Source: Strongylocentrotus purpuratus (taxonomy: Eukaryota; Echinodermata; Echinoidea; Camarodonta; Strongylocentrotidae). Taken from it: DNA of 64,000 bases. The first letter of the stretch is position 1, and each line of letters starts with the position of its first letter. Of this stretch, positions 21,926 to 34,583 are shown piece after piece. The notes beneath the pieces were generated by a model. It was not told where the DNA came from, made no database searches, and saw nothing but the letters and a program-made list of their open reading frames with translations. Made by a program: the position numbers and the translations under genes. Where the stretch lies: contig NW_022145606.1 in the NCBI RefSeq assembly GCF_000002235.5, positions 20,263,480-20,327,479 on the forward strand. Reading direction: 5' to 3'.

Positions 21926-24900
21926 TCTTTCCCTCAACCCACCCCCTCTCAATTATATTTTTTGCACAAGGACAAAAATAAGAGTGAAAATTCAGATTAT
22001 GTTATGCATTTTGATATATTTCAATGTTTCTACAGAATACTTTCATAATACACATGTTTGGACATGATCATTCAGAACATACACTTTGTTTCGCACTACA
22101 ACAATGTATGCTTCAATGAAGCTATATAGATTACACAGAAATTTATTATTACTTTAAATAAAGTATTGTTTGCAAGATCAGGGGGCGGCCCCGATTATTT
22201 ATAAATTGCAGGAGGGGGTTCAATTCCTCCAAAATCCCGTGAAGAAAAAATGAAAGTAAAAACTATATGGCAAATATAGGGGTTCATTCATCCAAAACTT
22301 TATGATTCATATTAAGCATACAAAAAAGGCAGACAAGGAAAGGAGAGTTCCAGTGCCTACTTTGCCCCCTGGAACCACCCCTGAAGATTGTGCCAGGAAC
22401 AAATATTGCTCCTCTTCTCCCATGAATATTCATGATGGAAATGCTGCTTGAACTTACAGAAATATATTATGTACTTGTCATTACCATACATTCTCCATAT
22501 TCATTCAGAAATATTTACAAGTGTTTCAAACAAGCTGTTTTGCATACGATTTTACAATAACTCATGAAAGAAAGAGATCATATTATAAGGTAACATTTAT
22601 GCAAATATTTTGCATCAGTTGGAAATAGATTTAATTCAAAATTTGGTATTAAGTTTGGATTTCCCTTTAGATTCAACCACATCTAAACAAGCCTTAAGAG
22701 ATAAAATAATTGGACAAGCTGATGTGTAATGCTTTCCACACAACTGTGCCAGGAGTGTCATTTTTGACAGGCATGGCGCATTATAAATGTTCACTATTAT
22801 TATTATTGCTGCATGAGATTATATCTTGTTTGTTATTTTCCCTGTTTGTTTCTTCTTTTTGGTCTGCGGTATATAATTTACAAACATAAACATGCAATAC
22901 CATTGAAATAAGTTACACAGTTTTGTTATTTATCAGGAGAAAATTCATATTACACAGTCATGAAAATAGATGTAGCATAGAGTATTAACGTATGACGTCA
23001 TAATGTCTAAACTGTCAAGTTTGCTGGTTCCAATCAATGTTGTGCTTAACAATGGTGTCACCGTGTGGTGATCACGCCGGCGTCAAGCACTGCCCTGCTC
23101 CGGTGCGTTGCTTGAATGATTTCACAGTGAACCTCATACGCATGCTTTGTTGTTAAAAACTAGTACCCTGGATTACGAGCAAATATGACATTAACGCTTC
23201 GGTACTTTATGCTGAGTACTATTGAAAACCTGGAACCTGAAACCTGAAGCTAGAAGATGATTATGTAAAGGCACTCTCAATCGCTAAGCAGAATGTAGGT
23301 ATTGGTATTGATATATCTAAATGATTTCAAAATCAAATACTCTAGGAACACTTGTGCAAGAGATGAAATACAATAAAAGAACTGAACACAACTGTAGCGA
23401 AAGAAAGAGAAAGATTGATTTTAAGCCCAAAAATAGAGATACTGTGCTTACAAATATTATGTATACTTCAACTGATCTGCTACTTTTGTTCCACAGTGAA
23501 GGCCTTGTATTAGCAAAAGTTCTCTTTTCTCACGTTGTCTTCAACATGGAAGAACACGTAAACTAGAGTTGATAGAGTTTCATGATCTTTCTTACCGTTA
23601 TGAAAATATTTATCTGATCACTTAATCCTTCTACATTGGATAGAATGGTAATACAAAGTCTTGTGACCGAAATATATCCCTGAAGAACTGTGTGTAACTA
23701 CGGTTGATTATCTGCATTGTTTATAAATCTTCCTAGCGAAATAAAAAGATTTGTTTCAAGGGGGGTCGGCCAAAAAAAAGTTTCTCCCCCCCCCCCCCCC
23801 CACACTCCACGTCCACGAACCCCTGTAACGCTTCTATTGACATAACACGGAATGCAAAGGCATTCATCCTATGCTAGACTGCTATGATTCATATTCATCT
23901 TAATCTATTCACAAAGAGCAACGGAGCACATCCTTTGTCAACGCTTCTACATTGCGTGTAAGGGGACAATTAACATTTTTCTCTACTTGCCAAATTCATG
24001 CAATGCATGCATGCATGAGTGAAAATGCCCATGAAATTGTTTTCAAATGTGTGCCAAGTAAGCATCAGTTTGACGTGGGATAGTATACAAATAGACGCCA
24101 TCTTGATTGGCACCTGATACACATGTTACACGAGGCTGGATGAATTGTACTTCTTCAAACAGTTTCAATTATAAAAGGAGCATCTAGATGATCAAATTTC
24201 TTTCTGACTTCACATTACGAAGAATAACATTGCAACATACCGGTATACAAGGTGAGCTTTACATTGTATGTAGGTCATTTTGCTGTGAAAAAGTTCGGTT
24301 TCATACAAGGAAGTGGATGAAAAATCGTAATTATGTGATCAAAGGAGAAACAGATGTATTTATGCGGGATGGCGTATGTTTATCTCTCTGGGGGAAGAAA
24401 TATATGTTTTAATGTAACACTACCTTGTATAATGTGTTGGAGTATGAAGTTTTTAACGCTAACTATAAAATGCTTCGTAATATTGGTTTGAAAACACAAA
24501 GTAAGGGCAAAGTCTGATCCAATCCAAAAGGTATTTGATTTTATAACACCTTTTTCTTGCAGTTATAACGCGTTGCATCTATTGCCCTTATATTACGCTT
24601 CGGCCACTAGATAATATCACTTTTCAAGACCACTGCCATTAAAGCGTGCATACGATCCTTAACCTATGTAAAGAACAAGATCAACATGTCAATGTTGCTT
24701 TCAATAATTAATTCTGCAATTGTAATAATTTATACAAATCATATTACTAAATTGTGAAGTCCATTTTGTCTTATCAATAGAAAGCCTTTCAAAAATACAA
24801 ATGTTTTGGGCAATGCATGTATAATATAGGTTTGCTCTCAGTGCCTTATTATTTTATATAGGTTTTATGTTGATCTTGCCAATGTTCATGACCATACAAG

Positions 24901-25039
24901 TGTTTGATTAAATAAATGCAAAAACAGTAAATGACATTTGTATATCAATTTCAAAGCAATTTCACTGAAGAAAGTACATTGGCATTTATTAATCATTCTT
25001 TGTTTTATGTGCATAAGGACATATTATTTAATAATGGAA

Positions 25040-25323
25040 GTCATTTTACTAAACATATTTTATTCTCTTCTTTTCCCTCTGTCTTTTCCTTCCTCCTTAT
25101 TCTTCAATCCCCTCTTTCAATCTCTTCCTTTTTCACTTTGTCCTCGTCCTCTTTCTCTCCCTCCGTGGCTCCCCCATCCCTCCTGACGTTCCCTCATTCT
25201 TTCTCCCTTCCTTTTCTCTCTGTCTATCCCTTCCCCGCTCATCCAACCCATAACTGCCCCATCACCACCTCTTTCTCTCTCTCTCCCTCTCTCTCTCTCT
25301 CATCAGAATTGTTCTGGATACAG
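25040..25323 (+). promoter_or_regulatory. Long polypyrimidine tract with two candidate 3' splice acceptors, copy 2
   Basis: A pyrimidine-rich run of about 260 nt ends CATCAG (AG at 25305-25306), then ATACAG (AG at 25322-25323). Both lie upstream of the ATG at 25342. The frame is open through the tract back to 24931, but that extension is Ser/Phe/Pro low complexity and is not conserved as protein, so I do not count it as coding. Confidence 0.65.
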
Positions 25324-25341
25324 GTCAATACTCTGATCAGG

Positions 25342-27147
25342 ATGGCGGCGAACTTCAGCTCTGCAGGAAACACCTGTGAAGGAGAGAACTGTGAGGTCAT
25401 CACAGATGTGACGTACTACGTGGTGGAGAAGAAGACGCTCTGCGATGGCTGCGCCTCCAAAGAGGGATGCATCGGAAAAGCCAGAAAGGGTGGGTTGAAT
25501 CTTTATTGTGAGGAGCATGATGAAGAAATGAAACTGTATTGTACAACGCATAATGTAGCAGTGTGTCAATTATGCGCAATGATAGATCATCGTGACATGT
25601 CTTGCGTGCAACAGGGTTTAGACCGCGCCATCATGGAAAGTAAACGGAGCCTAATCACTCTAAAAGAACAGGCAAAGGACAAATTGAAGCTGTGTCGAGT
25701 TTATGGAGATCAGATTCATAAGTGTAGAAAAGACACCGACACCCATCTACAAGCTTTGAAAGATGAAGTTGATTTTCTAATCAATAAGGCGATCCAAACA
25801 GACAAGGACAAAGAGAAGGAGGATGCTGCAAAAATCAACCAGGAGACTGATGAGAAGAATACAAAACTTCACGAGGAGATTGAACAAATCAATGAAAAGA
25901 TTCGAAAAAACGATGAGGAGAGAGAAAATCTACTCGAATTAAACCGTTCAATTGCAGAGAGGAGACGAGAACCCATCGAAAATAAACAACATGGTCTTCA
26001 AACCGACATTGAGAACATCGCTGAAGAGAAAGAAAGAAAGATTGGTGAGTTGGAGAACGCTTGGCAAGATGACACAAAAACCACAGAGACTACAGTACAT
26101 ACACTTGATACAGTACTCCAACATGATGAAAATGTCGTCAAAGATGGGCATCGTGTGAAGACATCGGTGAGTGATGAACTAAAGAAGCCATTGAATGAGG
26201 ATGAGGTGAAACAAATCACTGGGGTCATATCAGGTGTGAGGTTTGTGAAGGGTGCTATGAGAGAGTATGATGGGAGGATTGATGGGTATAATGGGGAGTG
26301 GAAGCTCATTGATACAATCTATGTCAGTGATAAAATCGAATTCCCAGCCGTTGTTGGATACATAGATGAATGCAATTTGATCATCGCAGATATAGCATTA
26401 GGAGGCACACATACATACATGTTAGATATGAACACTAAACACAGCCAGAGGGTGCTAACCGGTACTAATACATCATGGGTTTCTTCATGTGCATTGCTGA
26501 ATGATAGCAAGGTAGTATGCGGTAAATACAGTGAAGGGTGTACAGGGGACAGTTTGCCTGGATGCATCACTGTGTATGACAGACAATGGAAGCGCATCAA
26601 TGACGTCATAATACCAAGAATTACAACGGATGATAGTACATGGGTGGATGTAGCTGTTGACCAGGATGGGATGATCATCGCTGCTGAGGCGTGTGAGTCT
26701 AAGATATACGTCATCAACCCAGCTGATAGTAATATCATGAATACCATGACATGTAAACATAATATAATAATGCGTGGTGTTCAATCATCAGGTCACATCA
26801 TCGCTCAAGCCTACCCACTAGATCACAGAGTGCTCATTATCGACAGACAGGGTGCTCAAAGGGAAATCCCCCACAGTGGTGTCATCCTCAATGCCTGCAT
26901 CGATCCTATGACAGACGACCTCTACGTCGTGACATCAGATGGGGAATACAAGACGTGTGTGATTGATCAGGTGATGAGTGGGAGTGATATGAGGAAGAGA
27001 AGAGTAGCATCATTCCCTCTATCAATACGACTGGATGATAGGACGGAATACTTTTTAACATCTCGGGTGATGATGACGTCATCAGGGAAACTGATTGCTA
27101 GCGATGGAGACAACATTCTCGTGTTCAAAAACAAGTTTACCTTCTAA
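25342..27147 (+). CDS. TRIM-like protein, RING-less: B-box, coiled coil, beta-propeller (copy 2, intact)
   Basis: 601 residues in one exon. The start is chosen at the ATG 18 nt after a splice acceptor, because all four copies share MAA there and diverge in frame upstream. Residues 12-50 are Cys-rich (C12, C17, C34, C37) like a B-box 1 that has lost one zinc-ligand pair (YYVVE where C-x2-C is expected). A B-box 2 spans 56-88 (C56, H59, C67, H70, C75, C78, H83, C88, with Cys in the last position). A long charged coiled coil covers about 90-265. The C-terminal 300 residues hold strand repeats such as KVVCGKYSEGC, YVINPADS and DDLYVVTSD, consistent with an NHL-like propeller as in TRIM2/3/56/71. 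Such proteins act as cytoplasmic scaffolds, and many in echinoderms are thought to be immune-related. Lack of a RING makes direct E3 activity doubtful. Confidence 0.9.
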   Translation: MAANFSSAGNTCEGENCEVITDVTYYVVEKKTLCDGCASKEGCIGKARKGGLNLYCEEHDEEMKLYCTTHNVAVCQLCAMIDHRDMSCVQQGLDRAIMESKRSLITLKEQAKDKLKLCRVYGDQIHKCRKDTDTHLQALKDEVDFLINKAIQTDKDKEKEDAAKINQETDEKNTKLHEEIEQINEKIRKNDEERENLLELNRSIAERRREPIENKQHGLQTDIENIAEEKERKIGELENAWQDDTKTTETTVHTLDTVLQHDENVVKDGHRVKTSVSDELKKPLNEDEVKQITGVISGVRFVKGAMREYDGRIDGYNGEWKLIDTIYVSDKIEFPAVVGYIDECNLIIADIALGGTHTYMLDMNTKHSQRVLTGTNTSWVSSCALLNDSKVVCGKYSEGCTGDSLPGCITVYDRQWKRINDVIIPRITTDDSTWVDVAVDQDGMIIAAEACESKIYVINPADSNIMNTMTCKHNIIMRGVQSSGHIIAQAYPLDHRVLIIDRQGAQREIPHSGVILNACIDPMTDDLYVVTSDGEYKTCVIDQVMSGSDMRKRRVASFPLSIRLDDRTEYFLTSRVMMTSSGKLIASDGDNILVFKNKFTF

Positions 27148-27779
27148 ATCAAATCACATGTGAATACAATTCCCCATGTTCATTACGTATACACATGCAT
27201 GACATACATACATGATATCTACACAATATTATCTTGATGTACTAATTTCAATGCAATACATGTATTTGCATAAGTACAATTACCATAACCATAACCAGGT
27301 TCCAGCTAGGTTTGTGCAAATAGAATACAACAAGCAAGAGGAAATACAAAAATGCAAAAATGGAATTAAAATCGTAGTGACTTTAGGAGAAAATGAATGA
27401 CTTTTATTGAAATAATTTAATAATGTAAAACGATACAGAGTTTCCTGATCTGCCATGATACTTTTAACACGACATATTAGCTCGTAAAAAATGTTAATTC
27501 GTGCATTATACCAAGATTAAAGAAGATTCAATTTAGACATTTTTACTTTTTCCTTGTTACTGTTGATATAGTTCATTGTGTTCTGCTAAGGGCAGTCCAC
27601 ACAGGAGAGCCTCCTTTAATTATATATCTATCCAACCCGATATGTTTGCCTTCTTCTTCATTATGACTTATGATCCGTCACCTATCAGCTGAAAATTGGG
27701 ATAAAATAAATGTTACCAAATAAAATACCTTACTATCTAACAAATAACTATTCACATCACACATGCCTAAATTCTAGTA

Positions 27780-29900
27780 TACACATAACGTGTACATGTA
27801 GATTACTGCATTATAAGGAGTATTTGTAAGATTAAATTTCTTTCTCTTGTTCTTTTTTTTTTAATTCATTTTTGCGATTGAGAGATATGTAAATCTATTG
27901 CATGTACATTTACTTTGAAGGAACAATGAAGGAAAATGTTCCAATTTGTTAAGAGACTACGTTAATGTAATCAGTTCAGAGCCAGAAGGGAGTAAATTCT
28001 GACTATAACTATGTAACTGTTCTTATATGACTTAGAAAAACACAACATGTACACGAAACACGCTCATTTATAGGTACATGTAATAGCTGCATTACACTAA
28101 GTACATGCAAAGGTATATTCGTTCAATTTTTTTTTTCAGCTAGAGAAATCAAATCATATGTGTTTTTAGTCATGAGTAAACAAGATATATATTTTTTTTA
28201 CGATTGTGGGGGGGGGGGGTGGTAGCAGGCCAAAACACTTGCTAGCAATTATACTACTGATAACAAAGTGAATGATAAATCTTTCGTCTTGTCGATATCT
28301 TTAACAAACCGTTAAAAATAGTATGCTTTAGATTGCATGGCATTGTTATCTATCATGCAGGAATATGCATTTTAAATATGCTCAGAACATGTAAACATGT
28401 ATATAGCTGCATAATAACCAGTATCTGTAAGATTTAACATTGTTATTGTATGAATATTCTATGACACTTTTTACTATGAATGTGTAGTTCCTTAGTAGCG
28501 ATGCTAAAATATCGAAATAAGTTGCATAGTTTTGTCTTTTAACATACCCACAACTTGTAAACAGCTGTATTATACTGACCTCTTGTTGTTGTATGATTAA
28601 ATTTGATTAATGTATAAATTTGCTATAATTTATGTTGATATATATGTATCCAACAACTTTATTTGTTAGAATGTCTGAATAATAAAACAATCAATTAGGT
28701 TACAAAGCCTCCTATCTATCAAAATATATTTAAATTATAAGTATGCTCATGATATGTACATAGCAGTATAATGATAAGTGTAAAATTCAACACTGTAGAT
28801 TTCATAATGTTGCAATGGAACATGTAAACCTTTGATATCTAATTTCTGAAAGGCAAATGCTTCAATATTAAATAGGTTGCAGACCTTTGTCATCTATTAA
28901 ACACACTCATGAAATGTAAATAGCTGCATAAAATATAATTTTGGGCAACTTTCGATTTTCGTTTTCATTCTGCTATGAGATATGTTGATATGTGTATCCA
29001 ACAAGTATTTTCAATAGAATAATTAATATAACAATCAAATGAGCTGCAAAGTCGTTGCTATTTGTTACGAAATCATTCACATTATAAGTATGCTCACAAC
29101 ATGTACAAAGCAACATAATACCCAGTATTTTGTAAGATTCAAGGTTGTTGTCTATATCGGTTTGCTACGAGATATCTTAATCGTTGTCTGTATTTTGATA
29201 GAAGCGATGCTTTAAAAATGAAATGAAGAAAGTTGCAGTCTTGTTCTATAACACACACAGAGCATGTAAATAGCTGCATAATACTAAGTTTCTGCAACAT
29301 TTGATTTTGTTATTAACTTTTCATTTTGTCATGAGATAGAAGAAGTATATATGTTAGAATGTATAATATTACAATTTAATAGAGCGAAGTTTCATTATCT
29401 ATCAAGAAGTAATTACATTACTAAAACGCTCATATATAACGTTCATATCAGCATAATATCAAGTACATGTACATTTTGATATTGTTGATTTTATAATTTC
29501 GTTATGGGAAATATCATTATTTGATATCTAGTTTAATAGAACGGATACAATAATAAAATTAGGTGTAAGCTTTACAGTTTGTCATCGCTCACAATCGTCA
29601 CATATAGATTATACTGATTATGGTTCATTTGTGTATTTGCTTTGAGGCATGTTGGAACATACATGTTACTATCAAACAAATATTATACAAATAATATAAA
29701 AATGCTGCAAGTTAATGAGGATGGTGATGACGATGATGGCTTACAATGTATTGTATAGCGATGGTAAGCTAACAACATGTATCAGTTACTTAATATTCAC
29801 ATTACAAGTATGCCCAATAAATGTACATAGCAGCAGAATTCACTGCATTTGTAAGATTCAACTTTGTTGATTGTTAATCACTAAATAACATATGTTGATC
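27780..29900. repeat. Degenerate repeats of about 220 bp downstream of copy 2
   Basis: The same GTACATAGCTGCATAATA and GTAAGATTCAA text as after copy 1, with instances near 27790, 28075, 28400, 28560, 28755, 28920, 29105, 29265, 29450 and 29825. Units can be aligned one to one with those of unit A over much of the stretch, so the array existed before the large duplication. No gene is seen from 27148 to 30470. Confidence 0.7.
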
Positions 29901-30470
29901 GTTATTGTCTAGGTTGATGGCTGTAAAATAAATTGTAGTGTTGTTTTGTCTTTTATCTCACTCACTCAGAATATGAATATCACTGTATTATATGGTATGC
30001 TAGTCCACATATCATTACTCGCTACCAATACTCTCCTTTGCTAGTTAAAATTTAATTGTTGTTTGCCTTGTTATGTTTCATGTTGTTTATTTTGTTCGGG
30101 GGAGGGGTATTCATCTGCTATTCTATGTACAATATCATATGTATTATTGCATGATTTTATCTCGTGTTTGTCATTAGGTTTATTCGATATTCTTAGTCTG
30201 TGGTAGATAAATAAAAATGAACATGCTAAATCATTGAAATAATTGCACAGTTTTGTTATCTACCAGTAGACAATTCATATTATACAGTCATGAAAACAGT
30301 TGTAGAAGAGAGTACCAATGAAAGTCTGACGTCATAATTTGCTAAGTTGTAAAGGTTGCTAGTTCAAATACTGTTGTGCTAAAAAAATAGCGTGGTGATA
30401 ACACCAGGGCCAACCATTGCATTTGCCTTGATCCGGGGCGTTGCTCAAAATATGTATTAGCCTTGTGCTT

Positions 30471-31080
30471 AAAGGGCAAGTACACTCCAAATATTACTAA
30501 CGTTCAATATAAGCAGAAAAATCAGACAAACCAATCAAAAAAAGTTTGAGCAAAATCGGATAACTAATAAGAAAGTTATGATTTTTTTGAAAATGTATGT
30601 AAAAACTATGGAACAATGAGAATCACAACACAAATTGCCAACATGGTTTAGTATGTGACGTCATGTTCTTACTGTTTATCAATTGCTTAATCCCGTTAAT
30701 TTCCCGTTTTATCCTTCAAAACTTGATTACCCCATGACTTTGATAAGGTTATATGATTTGTATCATATTGCGTGCTTGACATTTAATAAAAATATTTTAT
30801 GAACTTTGAAGAATTGATACTATTTTCTGGATATTGTATATTCATAATAATTGATTTTTATATGAAACGTTTATCAAACTTCACATTTGTTATGATTAAA
30901 CTGGAAAGTGCATTCACACAAAAACATACTACTATAAATTTTACTTGGATGCTGGTATGAAGAAGTATGATTCTTAGGGAGAAAAGTTATCCAATTTTGC
31001 TCAAACTTGTTTTGTTTACTTTGTCTGATTTTCCTGATTCTATTGATGGTACGTTATTTTTGGAGTAGACTTGGCCTTTA
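30471..31080. mobile_element. MITE-like element with imperfect inverted ends (about 610 bp)
   Basis: The left end AAAGGGCAAGTACACTCC corresponds to the complement of the right end (AAAGGCCAAGTCTACTCC). The inner arms also pair: AAAATCAGACAAA and GTTTGAGCAAAATCGGATAA recur inverted near 30990-31035. It lies exactly where unit B passes into unit C and replaces about the first 200 bp of the unit. No coding capacity. The target duplication is not clear. Confidence 0.7.
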
Positions 31081-31255
31081 TTAAAACGTGTCTTCAAATT
31101 TTGAGAAAAAAATGTTGTCATTGTGAGTTTCATCAGATATTTTAAAATGGACGAATTCGAATGGGAAATTAACTGAAAAATAAGTTTGACCTGATGGGTT
31201 TGTTACAACATTTAAAGAGGGGGTCGGGGCATTGACAGAGAGCGGCAAATAATTG

Positions 31256-31405
31256 ACAAACGGAGAGAGGGGGTAAAGAAAAAAAAAAGAAGGAGAGAAA
31301 AAATAAATAAAGGGATAAAGAGAGAGAGAGAGACAGAGATAGAGAGAAAATGGGCGAGGGAGAAAGAGAGCGAGGGGGAGAGAGAAAGAGAGAGAGAGAA
31401 AGAAA
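31256..31405. repeat. Purine-rich tract, unit C
   Basis: GA-rich block with AGAGAGAGAGAGA runs, preceded by the same GGGTTTGTTACA text as in units A and B. Open frames over it on either strand are low complexity. Confidence 0.8.
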
Positions 31406-31499
31406 GCTTCGACGAATCTTGATAATTGCATGTATGACATTTCGCCCCCTCATTGACTGGACACATGCTTCAACAACATTGTTAATAAATATGTGCAAT

Positions 31500-33110
31500 G
31501 TGTACCAAACAACACATGTTTTGTTTATATATTTCATAACAAAATAAGAAAGCTAATGACACGACCAATATTTTAAGTTAGTAATATCGGAAAGAAGATT
31601 AGTTAGTGATCATATCAGGTGTTCATGTTTTGATCGAAATGAATGGATAAAAGTCACATAGTATATGGGACACATTAACACATTGGACATTGCAGATTTA
31701 TCTTGTAAGATGGTTTAGCATGTTATATGTTAACAAGACACAGTGCATACCCTTCAACGATCATGAAATAATGAATGCTGACAATAAAAATGATCAATGG
31801 AAAATGAGAGAACTCCTACAACTCCCACAACAGTCCATCGTTTCTAAAATACATGTGCAGAATTGCATATAACTTTCGAGTAGAACAATTCATGTAGAAG
31901 TCCAACATACGGAAGGAAATGATTAAAGGCAACATTATTTCCTGCTTCATGTACTTGGAGCCGGAAAGATATTAACCCTACAATCTACATGTATGTCAGA
32001 TTATAAGATTTAGCATCCTTCTGTCTATCAGCAGACTATGCATTACTATTTATTTAAGACATGTCGATAAATAGTTAACAACCAAATTATTATTTTACCC
32101 TTACTCCTGCCTTACCAAGTTGTGTAATGGTACGATGATTTAAGCAGTTTATTTGAATCTTTCTTGAGAATGTTTAGGTTTAATTTATAAATCTAAAAGT
32201 ATTCAAGAAAGGCGCTAATCGAACCAACTTTTTTTCATTATCAATTTACGAAAACAAAAATATTATTTACAAGGGTTATGAATAATTTCGTTGTTAATTG
32301 TATATATTTATGCATGTATAATACATGTACTTTTTATAAAAGTATTATGTTCATGTTTTAGACACCCTCCTATATCTGAAGAAGCAGGAGATGTCTTCCT
32401 CATCATTGACCTGCAATTGACAAGACACTCCAGTACGTTCATATCATGAAGCCATTGTGTTAGTAAATTTCACCGAATCAAGATTTAAATATTTTTCATT
32501 TCTTGAAACTGTTATAAATTTAACCAAAACAGACGAAGGTCTGCACCTTTCCCGGTGGAAAATATGTCAAATACTGACATAATTGTCGTTCCTATTTACC
32601 CTGCAACACCCAAGAGAAATGGTAGTAATGAAATATTATAAACCCTGTAACAATTTAAAAATGTTAACAAAGCAGCAAAATAAATATATACACAGCAATA
32701 CTATTGCATTCTTCAATATATGTCTCTTAGAGAGAGAGAGAGAACCAAGACAATTCAAGATTTGTCCTTTATTTGTAATGATCCACATGTATAGTCTACA
32801 AAAACTCAAAAGGACGTTATCATTTCAAGCCAAACTATACTAGCATCATCCCATCTAGCGCCATCTCGTGACAGCTGTAGCAGTATAGTCACTATACTCG
32901 CTGCGCTGTTGGTTGTACTGGGTTACGCACTGTTGGCAAGTTAACCATGATATTGCGCTGTGCAACAAACAGTACGTTAGGGCAGAAGCTTCATCTGTTC
33001 AATGTTGCTTGTATACACCCGACACAATGCCGAACCAACTCCACACCGACTCTAAGCCGAACGATTCTGGGCAATTGGAGTTCATGTATGCCTAATATTT
33101 TGTTCAGTCT
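31500..33110. other. Non-duplicated stretch; no certain gene, two candidate short exons
   Basis: No long open frame. A 71-nt block at 32361-32431 is preceded by TTTTAG, followed by GTACGT and open in one frame (reading SEEAGDVFLIIDLQL among others). The sequence 32860-33095 is less AT-rich than its surroundings and contains an ATG at 33028 opening a short frame (MPNQLHTDSKPNDSG) before a stop at 33093. Either could be an exon of an unseen gene; I have no homology for them. Confidence 0.25.
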
Positions 33111-33125
33111 GGATACTGTCTAGTG

Positions 33126-33482
33126 TTGGTCTTGCTGGTTTTAATGTCCTTCTGGCTCTCAGCTAATATATTTGGCAAATTAACGCCTCTTAGCTCTCCA
33201 TTAATCTAGAATACAAGTCACGTGACCCCTCAGATTGTAATTTAATTCAGCTAGTCACGAAATATTTTAACCCTTTCAGTAGAGGATTTATTTTAAGGGT
33301 TTCATTGATCATTTGTTGGTCTTAATGGTTTTAATGTCCTTCTGGAAAATTAATGCCTCTTAGCTCTCCATTAATCTATAATACAAGTCACGTGACCCCT
33401 GAGATTGTAATTTAATACAGCTAGTCATGAAATATTTTAACCCTTTCAGTAGAGGATTTATTTTAAGGGTTTCATTGATCAC
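33126..33482. repeat. Tandem duplication, two units of about 170-190 bp
   Basis: The block starting TTGGTCTTGCTGG at 33126 recurs at 33316 (TTGGTCTTAATGG) with about 95% identity by eye, both ending GGGTTTCATTGATCA. The second lacks about 20 bp. From 33490 to 34580 there is AT-rich sequence with no gene seen. Confidence 0.9.
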
Positions 33483-34583
33483 ATATTGTTCTTCAAATTG
33501 GCAACAATTATACTTTTCGTTTGTTTTCTACATTGGTAACATGAATGAAATGTCACATAAAACAATATACACGGTTGAGAATCTCAATGAAATATGAAGG
33601 AAAAAAGGCCAATCTTAAAACAATGATTTTTAAATTCTCAATGTATTGCCAATAAAGCATATTTGTGTTGATATTTTTTAAATCCCTGACATCAAATGTT
33701 ATATATTCATAAAATGAATAAATAAACGGTGTTTGCAGAAGTTTTTGTCCTTTCTGGCATATTTTTTAGGGAATTGAATCAAAAGTTATTGAGCAAAACC
33801 ACAAATTGTGGTATGGCTGTCTCGAAAGTGTTAGTGTATCAATCAACTAACAAACAAAATTGTAACCAGCTTCAAAATCAACTTTTAAACAACTATCTTA
33901 CAAAATCTCCTTCCAGAAGTTATATTTTAAGCTTATTTATTAAATATAATATTACCACATTAAATGTATTAGATACAAAACAGAATAACTTTGGGTGATT
34001 GGTACACTTGGAAGTGTATCAAACACCACATACTATATTGCTCTTCGTGTAAAGGTTTCTACGTCACGATACTACATTCAAGAAATGAGATTCGAATATT
34101 ACTTCTACAGAGCTAATTGCATGTTAAAATACAACGCTCCTAATAAAATAAATGGATGTACAGTGAAATGTAATTTAGCGACAACCCGTATATAAAGACC
34201 ACCTGTCTATAAAGACGGCCTGCCTTTTAAGACCATTATCACTGTCTCCCTTGCATGGTCCTTAGGTTAATCCAATAAATCATATATAAACAAACATGTA
34301 CAATCAAACTAAATCATATGCACTAAGCTTCATGTAACTTTCCTATAACATATGAAAGAAGTTCTGGAGTTTGCTTAAAGGGATCCGGTAACTTTGCCTC
34401 AGATTCTGGAACAAAATCCTGGATTTAGCTCATACTGCAATGATAATTATAAACTGTTAGGTCAGTCAGGAACTCCCTGACTTTTCCAATCCGATCGCCT
34501 GTATGATTATCAAGATACTTATGATTAGAAATCGAAACTGAATTTTGCGTTTTCCTAACGGTTTTCATAACATTACAGTCTAC

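Larger units (their letters stand above)
20760..31080 (+). repeat. Tandem unit B of the TRIM-like array
   Basis: It follows the order of unit A: purine tract (21120-21440), pyrimidine tract (21640-21920), the 22000-23060 and 23090-24410 segments, an exon at 25342, then repeat-rich downstream DNA. At about 24410 it jumps from sequence matching A 4780 to sequence matching A 10190, so about 5.4 kb of A is absent. It is the cleanest unit and supplies most of the empty sites. Non-coding stretches hold no other gene that I can see. Confidence 0.75.

Noticed and set aside
24931-25341. 137-codon N-terminal extension of the copy 2 TRIM-like frame
   Set aside because: It runs through the polypyrimidine tract and splice acceptor. 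The peptide is Ser/Phe/Pro low complexity, and the equivalent tract in copies 1 and 4 is open in other frames.
34150-34270. ATAAAGACCACCTG / ATAAAGACGGCCTG short repeats, possibly the end of a DNA element
   Set aside because: Two short units are visible but I could not find matching inverted ends or a target duplication.
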